NCBI GenBank assembly: GCA_000727475.1
Contig: KL647292.1
Span: 1,267,186-1,331,185 of the forward strand
DNA from: Sarcocystis neurona
Lineage: Eukaryota > Apicomplexa > Conoidasida > Eucoccidiorida > Sarcocystidae
Direction: 5' to 3'
Length of the DNA: 64,000 nt
This document shows positions 55,501 through 62,567 of the stretch, one piece after another. Position numbers and translations under genes: made by a program. Within the stretch, counting starts at the first letter, position 1. Every line of letters starts with the position of its first letter. Below the pieces are notes generated by a model, which was not told the origin of the DNA, ran no database searches, and saw only the letters and a program-made list of their open reading frames with translations.

Positions 55501-58500
55501 TATATATATGTATGGACGTACGGGTATTCGTGTATGGGAAAACGTGTGTATAGAGGGAAAACATAGGTATGCGGTTGCACGTGGAAATGTCGACTGCTGT
55601 GTGAAGATGATGAGGAGGGGTGGAACGGGAACCGCAGAAGCATCAGCGGGCTTCCAATTGGCTACTACTGCAGACGTTTTCCACGTCCGTTTATCTTCTC
55701 TCTCTTCTGCCTTTGTCTTTGCATAAATTTCTCCATGTCTCCACATCATCTCTTATACATAACGTTACATATATATATATGCGAAACCTCTTTGTATAGT
55801 ACTATATATATATATATGTGTGAAACCTCTGTCTATACTAATAGACACATATATAAATATATGTGTAGTACGTGTTTGTATAGACCTGTAGGGAAATGCA
55901 TATCCTTAACGCACTACGTGTGTGCATGTCTATCTTGGCAAACATGTAAGTCTGAATAATTATTCGTGGATAGTATCCCTCTGTCTCTCTATGTGTGTCT
56001 GTCCTTCTTTTGCTCTCTCTTTCTCTCTGCCTACATGTATACAGCCGTCCACACATATACACAAATCCACACATATACATACATACATCCATGTAGACGT
56101 GTGTACATCCATACAAAAACAATACACGCATACATCCGTACATTCATACATCCGTATACATCCATACGTACACATACGTGTAGTCATCTATACCTACATA
56201 CATCCAACAAACATAATACACTCAAACGTAAACGCATGCATACATACGTAGACACACCCATACATACACGTATTCATCGGTAGATACACGTATTCATCCA
56301 TACATGCTCAAACCCATACACACATACGTCCATACATAAATACATACATCCACCCACACATATATCCATATATCCACACCTCCATTCATCCATCCATACA
56401 TAAATCCATACACATATACGTATATCTATCCGTCCATGCATACATATACATATACATCCAACCAAACGTACGTCCATCCATCCATAGATACAAGACATTC
56501 ACATATGTGTATATATATATATATATGTATGCATATTTCTCGACTGGGCATGCAGGTCTACATTTTGAGTTCTTCCTTCGTTTGGATTTCTGTTTCTTCG
56601 ATTTCCCTTTTCGTCTCTCTGTTGGCTGCAGCTGCTGCTTCTACTGCGTTTCCCTCTGCTGGTTGACACGTTGCAACTTCTCTCGTCTTCTTCCTCGGTC
56701 TTCTCGGCGTCCTTCTTCTTCTCCTCGTCTGCAGCTGCTGCTGCTGCCTGTCTTCCTCTGCCGCTCGCGTTCTGGCCTGGCGGGTGCCTGTCCGGTCTCT
56801 CTTCTGCTGCTCCTGCCCAGTCGTCGTCGCCTCTGCTGCAGTCGATCTTGCTGCTAATTCTGCTACTGGTGCTGCTGCTGTTGGTGCTGCTGCTGCTGGC
56901 GCTGCTGCTGTTGCTGGCGCTGCTGCTGTTGCTGGCGCTGCTGCTGCTATTTTTCGCATGGGTCGGCTTTTCTCGTGTGGGTTTCTTGCTGCAACAACGG
57001 ACAGAGTGCCATACCGGCAGGCGCCTTCATCATGCAGTACGTAGGGGAGTTGATGACCCGCGCAGAAATGGAGGGGCGCAGCAGACACGCCAGTCGCCGC
57101 GGGTATCACACGTACTGCCTCGAGTGCGTCCAAGATGACCCGCAGTGGGAAGAAAACTGGAAGACTCCATGCATAGATTCTCTCGTGAGTCACCAGCAGC
57201 CCTTGCTCTCTTCCGTTTCTTCGTACTCTGCAAAACGTCTCTGCTGCTTCTTGTTCTGTTCGTCCTCCTTCCTCTTCGTCGGCTTCCTCTTCTTCGGCTA
57301 CCTCCTCTTCTCCTCCTCTGCGTGCGTCTGTACAGGGCTGCACTGCATGTGGTGGCAGATACAGAGACACATAGGCAGGTACCAATACCTTCCTCATCTC
57401 ACGGATAAAGAAAAAGGGACCGCAGCTATATATATATATATATATGCGTATGTGTACCTGTATGTATACGACTGTAATATTGCTGCGGCAAGCGAACTTG
57501 CTAAATAATCGCACCTGTAGACTATTCAGGCCTGTGGTGCTGCTACTGTAGAGGGGCCCTCTGCTGCGCTCTGGTCTTACTCTGGACACCCTGTACACAT
57601 ACCTGCGTAGGCCACTACCCGCCCATACGCTTGTATTTGCATGCTGGCATATATATAGAAAGCGAACGTATACATATATATATATATTGTGCGTGCACTT
57701 TTTAGTTTATATATATATATATACGATGTGCATATATCTGCGTAAGTGTACGTGTGTGTGGAGAGAGCAGTTACTTCTGACAGCAGCACGTTGGTACGAC
57801 TGCCTTCCCATGTGGACGTTCGTTCACACGTGGAGGATCCGCAGAGTCCTCTACGTGGTCTTTCTGTAGTGAAGTGGAGTCTACGTATATTACCACATGT
57901 ACGTACATACACCTGCAGAGACGCTGCTGTGTAAATTCACCTGAACATCGCTGCCAGTATATACATATATATTTGTTTGCCCGGGTGATAGATGAAGCGT
58001 GAACGGAAGCTGCGTGGGTTTATCTGAGGATATTTAAACAGCAGGACATGCGGTCTGCCCTGTGCTGCTCCCTTTCTTCCGCGACGTCCCTCGGCGACGG
58101 CCGCGGCTGCGGTGTCTCTGCCTTCCCCCGCCCTGCGCTCGCATGGTCACGGCTCTCTCCCTATGCTGCTGCGCAGTACATGGGCAACATCAGCCGCTTC
58201 TTGAACCACTCCTGCCTGCCCAACGTGGAGGTGGGGACAATATGGAGGGGACGGCTACTGCCAGTCGTCGGTCTTTTTGCCAAGAGGGACATTGCAGCGG
58301 GCGAGGCTCTCACCTACGCGTATGGAAAAGAATACGCCGCGCTCAGGTGTTCCTGCGGTGCCGCCGCCTGCACCGGCTACATCGGCGGCGCGGAGGCAGG
58401 GGGCAGCAACACGCTGCCGCAGTCGCAGCCGCGCAGAGGACGACCGCGGCCGCAGGACGACCCCTCACATCGCCCGCGGAAGCTGCCGCACCGCCGAAGC

Positions 58501-58665
58501 GGAGTTTGCAAGAGCGGCAGCAGCAGCAGAGAGGGCACCGGAAGCAGCAGTGCCCGAGGACGACCAGCAGCGGCAGCAGAGCGGCTGGCCGCCCAGTGCG
58601 TCCGACAAGAGAAGCAGCCACAAGGAGAGACGCGGCGGGGAATCCACAGCGACAGCAAAAGATAG
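19016..58665 (+). CDS. Giant SRA/YDG-preSET-SET (SUVH-type) histone lysine methyltransferase, 16-exon model
   Basis: Predicted nuclear enzyme that transfers methyl from S-adenosylmethionine to a histone lysine, probably H3K9 by similarity to SUVH/KRYPTONITE proteins, whose SRA domain binds methylated DNA. The model joins 19016-21792, 23311-23433, 25502-25590, 26419-26528, 27026-27135, 28296-35672, 39277-39490, 40516-40719, 41091-41540, 42557-44401, 46236-46387, 48831-48938, 50360-50509, 55026-55098, 57005-57184 and 58177-58665. All junctions are GT-AG and phase-compatible, giving 14,451 nt or about 4,816 residues. The SRA lies near residues 930-1095 and 3490-3510, the pre-SET near 4460-4570, the SET at 4583-4715 and the post-SET at about 4712-4719. 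Most of the remainder is Gln, Ser, Ala or Asn/Thr low complexity. Uncertain points are the 5' end, exons 1 to 3, the joining of the SRA half to the SET half, and whether exon 6 hides introns. Confidence 0.6.
21793..23310 (+). other. Intron 1 (predicted)
   Basis: It contains TA and GTATA microsatellites (near 21840-21920 and 22115-22190), a palindromic GCATGCATATGCATGC patch near 22347, and a strongly pyrimidine-rich tract (about 22500-23310) that ends in TTTTCCCGTTTTGCAG. A 270-codon open frame over the tract reflects C/T richness and is not taken as coding. Confidence 0.45.
23311..23433 (+). CDS. Exon 2: basic segment leading into the SRA domain
   Basis: The acceptor is TTTTGCAG at 23310 and the donor GTACGG at 23434, with phase 2 at both ends. 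The chosen frame reads through [14 protein letters not shown] and then [13 protein letters not shown]. The latter resembles the Pro-Gly motif that opens SRA domains in SUVH and UHRF1 proteins, which is why this frame was chosen. The GTACGn donor also occurs after exons 13 and 14. This is a weaker exon than those that follow; the motif is short and other frames are open. Confidence 0.4.
23434..25501 (+). other. Intron 2 (predicted), CTG-rich then TA-rich
   Basis: About 670 bases of imperfect (CTG)n on the coding strand (23590-24260) are followed by TA, TG and CA microsatellites (24560-25320). The intron ends in TTTTGCTGTCTTCTTTTCAG, the strongest polypyrimidine acceptor in the region. An optional extra exon at 25375 is discussed in the findings. 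(CTG)n gives long Leu, Cys or Ala frames that are not coding. Confidence 0.45.
25502..25590 (+). CDS. Exon 3: SRA domain, first part
   Basis: The frame reads [20 protein letters not shown] and ends near GLC. It fits the SRA segment that in KRYPTONITE contains CAVGFH followed by the loop before the conserved SIVMSG strand. It starts after a strong acceptor and ends before GTAAGA in phase 1, which joins exactly to exon 4. The arginine that normally precedes this strand by about ten residues is not seen, so a neighbouring small exon may be missing. A second model using the GTAAGT donor at 25530 is also phase-compatible. Confidence 0.6.
26419..26528 (+). CDS. Exon 4: SRA domain, SLLL/YEDD-like strand
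   Basis: The frame reads [20 protein letters not shown], which aligns with the SRA segment SIVMSGQYEDDLDN plus the following VTYTGQGG of KRYPTONITE, and with SLVLAGGYEDD of UHRF1. It starts after TGGTGCAG with two bases completing the Cys codon from exon 3 and ends before GTGAAA in phase 0. This segment is diagnostic of the SRA fold. Confidence 0.85.
26540..27025 (+). repeat. (CTG)n-rich tract in intron 4
   Basis: Imperfect CTG triplets on the coding strand fill most of the intron between exons 4 and 5, up to the acceptor CACTACCCAG. The long frames they produce (Leu/Ala-rich on the plus strand, Gln/Ala-rich on the minus) reflect the repeat. Confidence 0.7.
27026..27135 (+). CDS. Exon 5: SRA domain, PVRVIRG segment
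   Basis: The frame begins DQMLGFSG and reaches [24 protein letters not shown] has DQLL, a short variable stretch and NVPVRVTRGHNCKS at the same spacing, so this is the SRA core. It starts in phase 0 after CACTACCCAG and ends before GTAGGA in phase 2; the split codon is completed by exon 6 as Arg. Confidence 0.9.
27136..28295 (+). other. Intron 5 (predicted)
   Basis: About 1.16 kb without low-complexity triplets until the end; it closes with TTTACTGTTGTTGCAG. A 316-codon minus-strand frame (27118-28068) crosses it, but it contains no recognisable domain and overlaps exon 5 antisense. Confidence 0.6.
28296..35672 (+). CDS. Exon 6: YDG motif, about 2,390-residue insertion, then last SRA strand
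   Basis: The exon starts after GTTGTTGCAG and reads [19 protein letters not shown], the YDG motif that names the SRA/YDG family. The frame then stays open for 7.2 kb: Ser- and Ala-rich, then Ser/Arg/Asn/Thr-rich with an AGT/ACT block (32330-33130), Ser-rich (33480-34330), Ala-rich (34430-34960), and Lys/Glu/Arg-rich (35170-35540). It ends with [18 protein letters not shown], matching the strand that closes the SRA fold (FTVYKYRLKRLEGQ in KRYPTONITE, about ten residues after its YDG segment). The donor GTGAGG at 35673 leaves phase 2; without splicing a TGA follows at 35674. Hidden short introns cannot be excluded, but both ends share one frame. Confidence 0.65.
31465..31735 (+). repeat. In-frame 63/66-bp tandem repeat inside exon 6
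   Basis: Four diverged units encode the pattern (S/V)xPxFxGxxS followed by Asp, Lys and Gln residues. Equivalent Phe-containing positions start at 31474, 31540, 31603 and 31666, so the spacings are 66, 63 and 63 bases, all multiples of three. Units include [12 protein letters not shown] and [12 protein letters not shown]. Confidence 0.75.
32330..33130 (+). repeat. AGT/ACT/AAT triplet tract
   Basis: About 800 bases of imperfect AGT, AAT, ACT and ACA triplets, read in the exon 6 frame as Ser, Asn and Thr with scattered Lys and Arg. Another forward frame of the same tract is full of TAG and TAA. The minus strand reads as Thr/Ile/Ser-rich and is also open (32428-33141). Confidence 0.85.
35673..39276 (+). 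other. Intron 6 or intergenic spacer, TA/CA-satellite rich
   Basis: This 3.6-kb stretch is dominated by TA, CATA, GTGTATA and TCTCTC microsatellites (dense at 35740-36070, 36840-37060, 37560-38320 and 38500-39060). It ends in TTTGTTTCTGTCTCTCAG, a strong acceptor. If the SRA and SET halves are separate genes, this is the spacer that holds the first gene's 3' end and the second gene's promoter. No coding exon is seen within it. Confidence 0.6.
39277..39490 (+). CDS. Exon 7: His/Gln/Ser-rich linker, alternative gene start
   Basis: After the acceptor CTGTCTCTCAG one base completes the Leu codon begun in exon 6, then the frame reads [20 protein letters not shown] followed by Gln- and Ser-rich sequence, ending at CAG/GTGAGC in phase 0. 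The phase match with exon 6 supports one continuous gene. An ATG at 39281 in an A-rich context could instead start a separate SET-domain gene. Confidence 0.6.
40516..40719 (+). CDS. Exon 8: linker between SRA and pre-SET
   Basis: An exon of 68 codons preceded by (CTG)n ending CTGCAGAGCAG and followed by GTGTGT. It starts [20 protein letters not shown] and ends with an aromatic/basic stretch, [20 protein letters not shown] do not recognise the fold. The tandem AG sites at 40510, 40512 and 40515 make the exact start uncertain; 40516 keeps phase 0 with exon 7. Confidence 0.5.
41091..41540 (+). CDS. Exon 9: hydrophobic segment with Ala-rich insert
   Basis: The exon begins after GCGGCTGCTGCAG with [20 protein letters not shown], continues through about 85 residues rich in Ala from GCA triplets, and ends [21 protein letters not shown] before GTGAGA, in phase 0. 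Two ordered stretches flank the repeat. No family is recognised. The frame stays open between a plausible acceptor and a good donor and joins both neighbours without a frame change. Confidence 0.6.
42557..44401 (+). CDS. Exon 10: Ala/Ser-rich exon flanked by ordered ends
   Basis: A phase-0 exon of 615 codons. It starts [16 protein letters not shown] after GCATGAACAG and finishes with [20 protein letters not shown] before the consensus donor GTAAGT at 44402. Both ordered ends share one frame across Ala-rich (42660-43350), Ser-rich (43500-43800) and mixed Ala/Thr sequence, which argues that the low-complexity core is exonic. The same bases read one frame over give a 279-codon Gln-rich frame (43519-44358), taken as a shadow. 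Ordered pieces such as [20 protein letters not shown] near 43405-43465 interrupt the repeats. Function unknown. Confidence 0.7.
44402..46235 (+). other. Intron 10 (predicted), dense TA microsatellites
   Basis: TA- and ATAC-type microsatellites fill 44590-44960, with more near 45010-45070 and 45320-45740, and a (CTG)n tract abuts the 3' splice site (46190-46235). A short coding-like patch with WRRIFEW then Gln and Glu (about 45125-45250) might be a small extra exon, but no phase-compatible donor follows it. Confidence 0.55.
46236..46387 (+). CDS. Exon 11: start of the pre-SET domain
   Basis: After CTGCTCCTGCTGCTGCAG the frame ends with [18 protein letters not shown] and PPTDFS. Pre-SET domains of SUV39/SUVH enzymes open with D-I-S-x-G-x-E-x-x-P-I-x-x-x-N-x-V-D, so the match is direct. 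The donor GTAGGC at 46388 splits a Ser codon, which exon 12 completes before Tyr, giving the expected F-x-Y pattern. Confidence 0.88.
46560..47092 (+). repeat. Degenerate ~100-130-bp tandem repeats in intron 11
   Basis: About four diverged copies share an order of elements: TTTGTGCAG followed by GAAACgAAGA, then a TA tract, then TTCAGGgATTTcTT or TTAGGGAGTTTT, then a CATTTaTTGCATGCAT-like piece. The spacing varies with TA-tract length. Confidence 0.6.
48105..48480 (+). repeat. Two copies of a ~229-bp degenerate repeat with CTG/CAG hairpin
   Basis: The element GTACCTGCTnCGGTT, followed by CTG/CAG triplets and TA tracts, occurs at 48123 and again at 48352. The first copy carries a near-perfect inverted repeat, GCTGCTGTTGT then ACAACAGCAGC with one base between the arms. 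Confidence 0.6.
48480..48830 (+). repeat. (CTG)n-rich tract before the exon 12 acceptor
   Basis: Imperfect CTG/TTG triplets run on the coding strand to just before the acceptor GGTGCTGCAG. Frames through it read Leu/Cys/Ala-rich on the plus strand and Ala/Thr-rich on the minus; none is taken as coding. Confidence 0.75.
48831..48938 (+). CDS. Exon 12: pre-SET domain, first cysteines
   Basis: One base completes the split Ser codon, then the frame reads [20 protein letters not shown] and AGCVPKS, ending at GTAAGA in phase 2. This is the position where pre-SET domains have F-x-Y, a variable stretch and the first C-x-C cluster. Only a C-x-x-C pair is visible here, fewer cysteines than the canonical first half, so either the zinc cluster is reduced or a small exon lies in the next intron. 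Confidence 0.75.
48939..50359 (+). other. Intron 12 (predicted)
   Basis: Pyrimidine-rich at its start, then the 53-bp tandem array (listed separately), then TA/GTATAC microsatellites (49720-50240), ending with TTTCTTTGCTGCTGTGTTTTCTGTTAG. Confidence 0.7.
49188..49447 (+). repeat. 53-bp tandem minisatellite, about 4.9 copies
   Basis: Units beginning GTATATCTCCTGCTAT start at 49188, 49241, 49294, 49347 and 49400, exactly 53 bases apart. They share the core TCCTGCTCTCCATCTGCTGG and alternate between a CGAT-type and a TAAT-type variant. Because 53 is not a multiple of three, the array shifts frame every unit and fits an intron. Confidence 0.95.
50360..50509 (+). CDS. Exon 13: pre-SET zinc cluster
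   Basis: The exon begins after TTTCTGTTAG and reads [15 protein letters not shown], then ends with [16 protein letters not shown] before GTACGT. The spacing C-x3-C-x-C-x3-C-x-N is identical to KRYPTONITE (ECGPHCGCGPKCVNR), so this is the zinc-binding second half of the pre-SET domain. Phase 2 at both ends agrees with exons 12 and 14. Confidence 0.9.
50510..55025 (+). other. Intron 13 (predicted), largest intron in the SET half
   Basis: It holds TA/CATA microsatellites (50720-52670 and 52750-52830), three related ~125-bp segments at about 53160-53480 marked by GCTGCTG and a TTTCTTTGTGGA-like piece, the CTGTCTC minisatellite (listed separately) and a CTG/pyrimidine tract before the acceptor. 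Two stretches of ordinary complexity (51402-51485 and 52860-53080) resemble exons by composition but do not keep phase with the pre-SET and SET exons. Confidence 0.6.
53990..54570 (+). repeat. Pyrimidine minisatellite (CTGTCTC/CCGTCTCTG)n with ATATGTC blocks
   Basis: About 580 bases of almost pure C/T sequence, built from CTGTCTCTGTCTCCGTCTCTG-like runs. Spaced through it are copies of TAACTCTCTCAACATATATGTC at about 54020 and 54170 and relatives at about 54260 and 54350. Confidence 0.85.
55026..55098 (+). CDS. Exon 14: pre-SET to SET junction
   Basis: The frame reads [24 protein letters not shown]. The spacing from the last pre-SET Cys-Thr-Asn of exon 13 to the Thr and Gly-Trp motif matches G9a and KRYPTONITE within one residue; GWELR corresponds to the GWGVR/GWAVR motif that begins SET and contacts S-adenosylmethionine. 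It starts after GCTTACGAAG and ends before GTACGC in phase 0. Confidence 0.88.
55099..57004 (+). other. Intron 14 (predicted)
   Basis: It contains TA microsatellites (55430-55520, 55760-55860), a CATA/CATC tetranucleotide field (56040-56500) and about 330 bases of (CTG)n-rich DNA (56620-56955) before the acceptor CAACGGACAG. A 346-codon minus-strand frame (56558-57598) crosses it because of the triplets. Confidence 0.75.
57005..57184 (+). CDS. Exon 15: SET domain, N-terminal half
   Basis: After CAACGGACAG the frame reads [20 protein letters not shown], the SET segment that in KRYPTONITE is IPAGSPVCEYIGVV, then [10 protein letters not shown] and finally PCIDSL before GTGAGT. It carries the conserved Y-V-G-E-L and the Ile-Asp that precede the catalytic NHSC region. 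Sixty codons, phase 0 at both ends. Confidence 0.95.
57185..58176 (+). other. Intron 15 (predicted)
   Basis: About 1 kb with pyrimidine-rich sequence at its start, several short TA microsatellites (57425-57445, 57670-57725, 57960-57975) and a GC-rich end closing with CTATGCTGCTGCGCAG. Confidence 0.85.
58177..58665 (+). CDS. Exon 16: catalytic SET motif and post-SET, with C-terminal tail
   Basis: The exon opens [20 protein letters not shown] is the S-adenosylmethionine-binding and catalytic motif, and the distance from Ile-Asp in exon 15 to Gly-Asn matches G9a exactly. LTYAYG follows where the family usually has LTYDYG: the catalytic Tyr is kept and the Asp is Ala. The post-SET zinc motif is seen as [12 protein letters not shown] basic Arg/Pro/Ser-rich tail of about 90 residues runs to the TAG stop at 58663-58665. 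Confidence 0.95.
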   Translation, partial: YMGNISRFLNHSCLPNVEVGTIWRGRLLPVVGLFAKRDIAAGEALTYAYGKEYAALRCSCGAAACTGYIGGAEAGGSNTLPQSQPRRGRPRPQDDPSHRPRKLPHRRSGVCKSGSSSREGTGSSSARGRPAAAAERLAAQCVRQEKQPQGETRRGIHSDSKR

Positions 58666-60852
58666 CGACGCCTCCGCAGTACAATGTTTCACAAGGCGAT
58701 TCAAGCTCGGTTATTCCTCACCCAGAGAACCACTCGTGTAGCATTCTTGCACACGACGCATACACACGAATATATATATATATATATATACACACAATAT
58801 ATATATATACATATATGTGTATGTATGTATATACGTATGTATATGTATATATGTATATTTTGTAGTGCCACCTGAGTGCACACATACGGCGTATTGAGAC
58901 AGACGTCACCTCTCTGTGAATTTACACGCGTGTCTGTGTATAGGTGTACAAAGAAATAGGCGTGTGTAGACACACTCCGTCATATACAGGCGTTCTATAC
59001 ATATGTCGTTCCACACCTGTACACCCATACAAAATGTGAATATTTTCCTGCATTTATACACAGAGAAAGACAGACGTACGTATCCACGTGTCTTGTACGT
59101 GTGTATCTATACAAGCACATTTGTATATGCACATCTATTACGTACGCACAGGTGGTCGAGCGGCACACAGACGACCACGCCGAAGTCTATGGCTTCAAGA
59201 GCGTCTCTCCGGCTTCTTCGCCGAACAGCGAGGCGACTGCCTGCTCCCGTTTCTCTACTTCGCGCAGGCGGCGGGTTTCTTCGTCGTCGTTGATGAGTTC
59301 TTGAAAATGTTCCTCTGCAGCGCTGTTGACTTCTTCTCCACGTCACTTTCGCAACGTCTACTGCTGCTGCCGCTGTTGCGTAGACACCCACTAGAGACTG
59401 GGTACTGCCTTCTCAACGCTTCGCCGTTGACACAGAAGTTTCGCCCGGATGATGAAAGAGACTGCACTGCTGCTGACAGCTGCTTATAACGATAATTACG
59501 CCTCCTTATCTCCTCCTCCGCAAGTAGACGACGGCGTCTGCACACGTACTCGCCCTTGGTGGGAGAGGACATTTTTTTTCTGTGTCACGGGAAGGAAGCT
59601 CGCATCTGTTTTTAGGCAGAATCTTTGCTTTGTCGACGGGGGAAAAGCACACACGGTCGTTCCTCCAGCTTCTAAAATTGCAGCTGCCTTCTTCGGTCGT
59701 TTGCAGCTTCACGTCAAAGTCTGCATGCAGGCAAATGTCCACCCAGTTTTGCTGCATTTCCCTGAACAAATAGTCTTCTCTGGTTCGCTATATTCGACGC
59801 GTTGTCACCCTGTTGGTGGATGCAAAGATTAGACTTTTTTCGTTCGTGTACACGGCGGAGATGTATTCGTTATGTTCACAGCTACAGAACAGCAGCACTG
59901 TTTTCCTTCACGTGCGGAGTTGAGACGCCCCCGCGATGTGTTTAGGAAGACTTCGCTTTGTACATGGCCGAGTCCTTCTCCGCTGCTATTGGAGATTTTT
60001 CGTTTTGTTGACACGCCTGTTAACACACAGGTAGGAGTACAAATCTACACGTGTGTTGGGTCACTCAATTGAGCAAAGTGACCGACCGGGAAGCGTCGCT
60101 CTGAAGAGGACGCTGCTCGGTTGACAAAAAGAACTTTTTCGGGCCGACGCAGGCTTCACTCTGCTTGAAAATTTCGTCTCTCAACAAGTTGCGAGCTGAA
60201 ACTTCCTCCGAGAGATGTTTTTCCCCGTTTTCAGGCGTGTGGTATGTGTGTGTATACGTATGTGTGTATAACACGTAGGTCAGCAGAATTCGAAAGCGCA
60301 CGTAACTCCGTATGAAACACGCATACACACATGGATGTCTAAATAAGTGTAAACGCAGAAATTTGCGGAGGCGCCTGCTCTTGTAGACATATACACACGT
60401 GCAAATATACATTTATATATATATATATGCATGGATATATATATACATATCTATATATGCATATGTGTGCGTGTGCGCAGACACTTGAAAGTATATGCAC
60501 GTATATTAAGTGAATGTAAGGTCTCTCCCGTATACATTGCGCCTTTCTTACTACTGGAACTGCGTAGCCGTTTGCTTGTGAAGTTTTACAGGCTACTGTG
60601 AGACTCGGCGGCTCTTGTTGCACAGGCAACGTAGGATAGTTTTATGCACTTGCCGTAGCCGTTTACAGACGCCGTAGTTGTATCTCCTTCTGTCTGGACC
60701 GAACGACGCAGCGGCACAAGTTTTGATCTCAAAGAAACATTGTTGAAGCGATGTGAAGACGAGCAAGTCAAAGTAGGGGTCACCTGTCTCGACCGATACG
60801 AGACTGCTAGTTGCGCCCACGGACACAGAACACGGTTCTTAACTTGTCGATT
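58666..60852. other. 3' flank of the SET gene, no supported gene
   Basis: It starts with TA microsatellites (58765-58860), which probably flank the gene's 3' end. Unique balanced-composition DNA (59150-60400) carries overlapping open frames of 60-130 codons on both strands, for example plus 59449-59832 and minus 59255-59572. None has a recognisable motif, and the frames on opposite strands look equally protein-like, so no call is made. Confidence 0.4.
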
Positions 60853-61160
60853 TGTGTGTCTGCACTTCTGTGTAGTAGACGGAGGTTTGTAGAGACCGTC
60901 GACGTAAATGTAAATGTACAACACACGTATAAATACGTATGTATGTTGGTCTCGAGTCTGCACTTCTGCGTAGTAGACATAGATTTGTGGAGAATGTCGG
61001 TGTAAAGAGGTAAATGTGCAACACGCATATAAATATGTATGTATGTGTTGCTCTCGAGTTTCCACGTCTGTATAGTAGGTATAGGCTTGTGAAGCACGTC
61101 GGTGTAAAGAGGTAGATCTAAAAGACGCATATCAACACGTATGTATGTGCTGGTCTCGAG
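60853..61160. repeat. 102-bp tandem repeat, three copies
   Basis: Each unit ends in CTCGAG (60951, 61053 and 61155, exactly 102 bases apart) and contains a GTAGACnnAGgTTTGT-like start and a TATAAATAnGTATGTATGT segment. The period is a multiple of three, so open frames with a 34-residue repeat occur on the minus strand, but there is no other sign of coding. Confidence 0.85.
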
Positions 61161-62509
61161 ACAGGCAGTGACACATGCGTAGGTGCCGGGTCAGCACGAA
61201 TATTTGTGCAAACAAGTGTTTACGCGCCAGAGACGGATGTGTCACATCGCGTAGCTGTGCTTTGTGCCTGTTTCGGTGAGTCGTCACCGTGGGCATATCT
61301 TTTTCTTCCCTATCCCGGTGCAGGGGCACGAACGGAAATCCTGGAAGAGTCGCCAGAGCTTCTTCACATGCAGTAGACCTGGTCGTGGATGATGCGAATT
61401 TAGATATCTGAACACCTGCAGCATGAAGCACCTGTGTACTTTTGTTGAGAGGAAGTCTGCACAAGTGCACGTGCTTGAAGGCACATTCACCTCAGATAAT
61501 GTGATAGACCTCCGCGTGTGATTCGTCGCATATCATTCTTCCACATGTGTTTCCTCTGCTTCACTACACATGTAAAGACGCGTGCGCAACAAGATATATA
61601 TCTATATATGTACTTTTTTTACAGGTGTCATTACGTGCATGTGTGTCTACACACGCATATATATACACATGTGTATCGATCAGACATCACCTAAGACGCT
61701 TGACTGTACATATGAGGTACATTGAGTCGGTATTATTATTGAAGTGAGTGTATCTTTGTGTAAGGTTGAATGTGGTGTGAACGCCTGGACAAGGACACCT
61801 GTTACGAGCCTGTGTTGAATGGCAGACCGGCGCCCTGGCATAGCTGCGAAGCAGGCTTCACATGTGGCGCAAACTGGAGCACGCACGTGGCTGCGCCTGG
61901 CTGTTTCTGCAGTTTATTCGTTCAACCGTAATAAGAATCTATGTTTTGTCCAGAAAAAAATCCCTGAACGAGTGCTTATGCAGCTGGTGGTTTCGGCGCT
62001 GCTACTGCTTCTGCTTTCGCTGTTCCTCTTTCCAGCGGTGCGATGGGGCTGCAGCAGCGACTGTGTAGTGTTAGAAGTCTGCTGCGTGCGTGCGTCGTCT
62101 TGAGCTGCAGGGTGAACGAGAGCGTGGTAGACGCGAGTGCGTTGTTAGCCGCGGAGCACCTTTCTGCCGGTAATTGACAGCCCAGTTCAGGAGAAAACGT
62201 GTACAGAAGCAAAGAAAACGTTTCCTCAGCTCACACATATCGATAGTGCAGCCCTTGGGCACCCCAACCACGTGCGCGCAGTAGAGGCGCATGCGCGCGT
62301 ACACGGCTAATAAGCGAATGTATGTGTGTGAGCATAAGTTTGCTAGCGTAAGTCCGCGTGTGTCGATAGATGGAAGTTGTGCGTCGAGTTGCGTATACAC
62401 GTAGGTAAGTCTGCGCACTGAAAGCGTGTATAGATGGATCTACGTATGTAAGCATGTATGTACGAATGAACGCGTGGTGGACGTATGTATACAGATGTGT
62501 GTGCGTGTG

Positions 62510-62535
62510 TGCGTATATGTATGTTACAAATGTAC

Positions 62536-62567
<32 letters not shown>

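Noticed and set aside
56558..57598. 346-codon minus-strand frame
   Set aside because: It crosses the intron 14 CTG tract and runs antisense to SET exon 15, whose plus-strand reading carries clear SET motifs.
59150..59175. GTGGTCGAGCGG, which resembles the 5' arm of tRNA-Ser
   Set aside because: No matching acceptor stem or T-loop consensus follows at the right distance.
59449..59832. 127-codon plus-strand frame, with equally good minus-strand frames over it
   Set aside because: Opposite strands look equally protein-like, so neither can be preferred.
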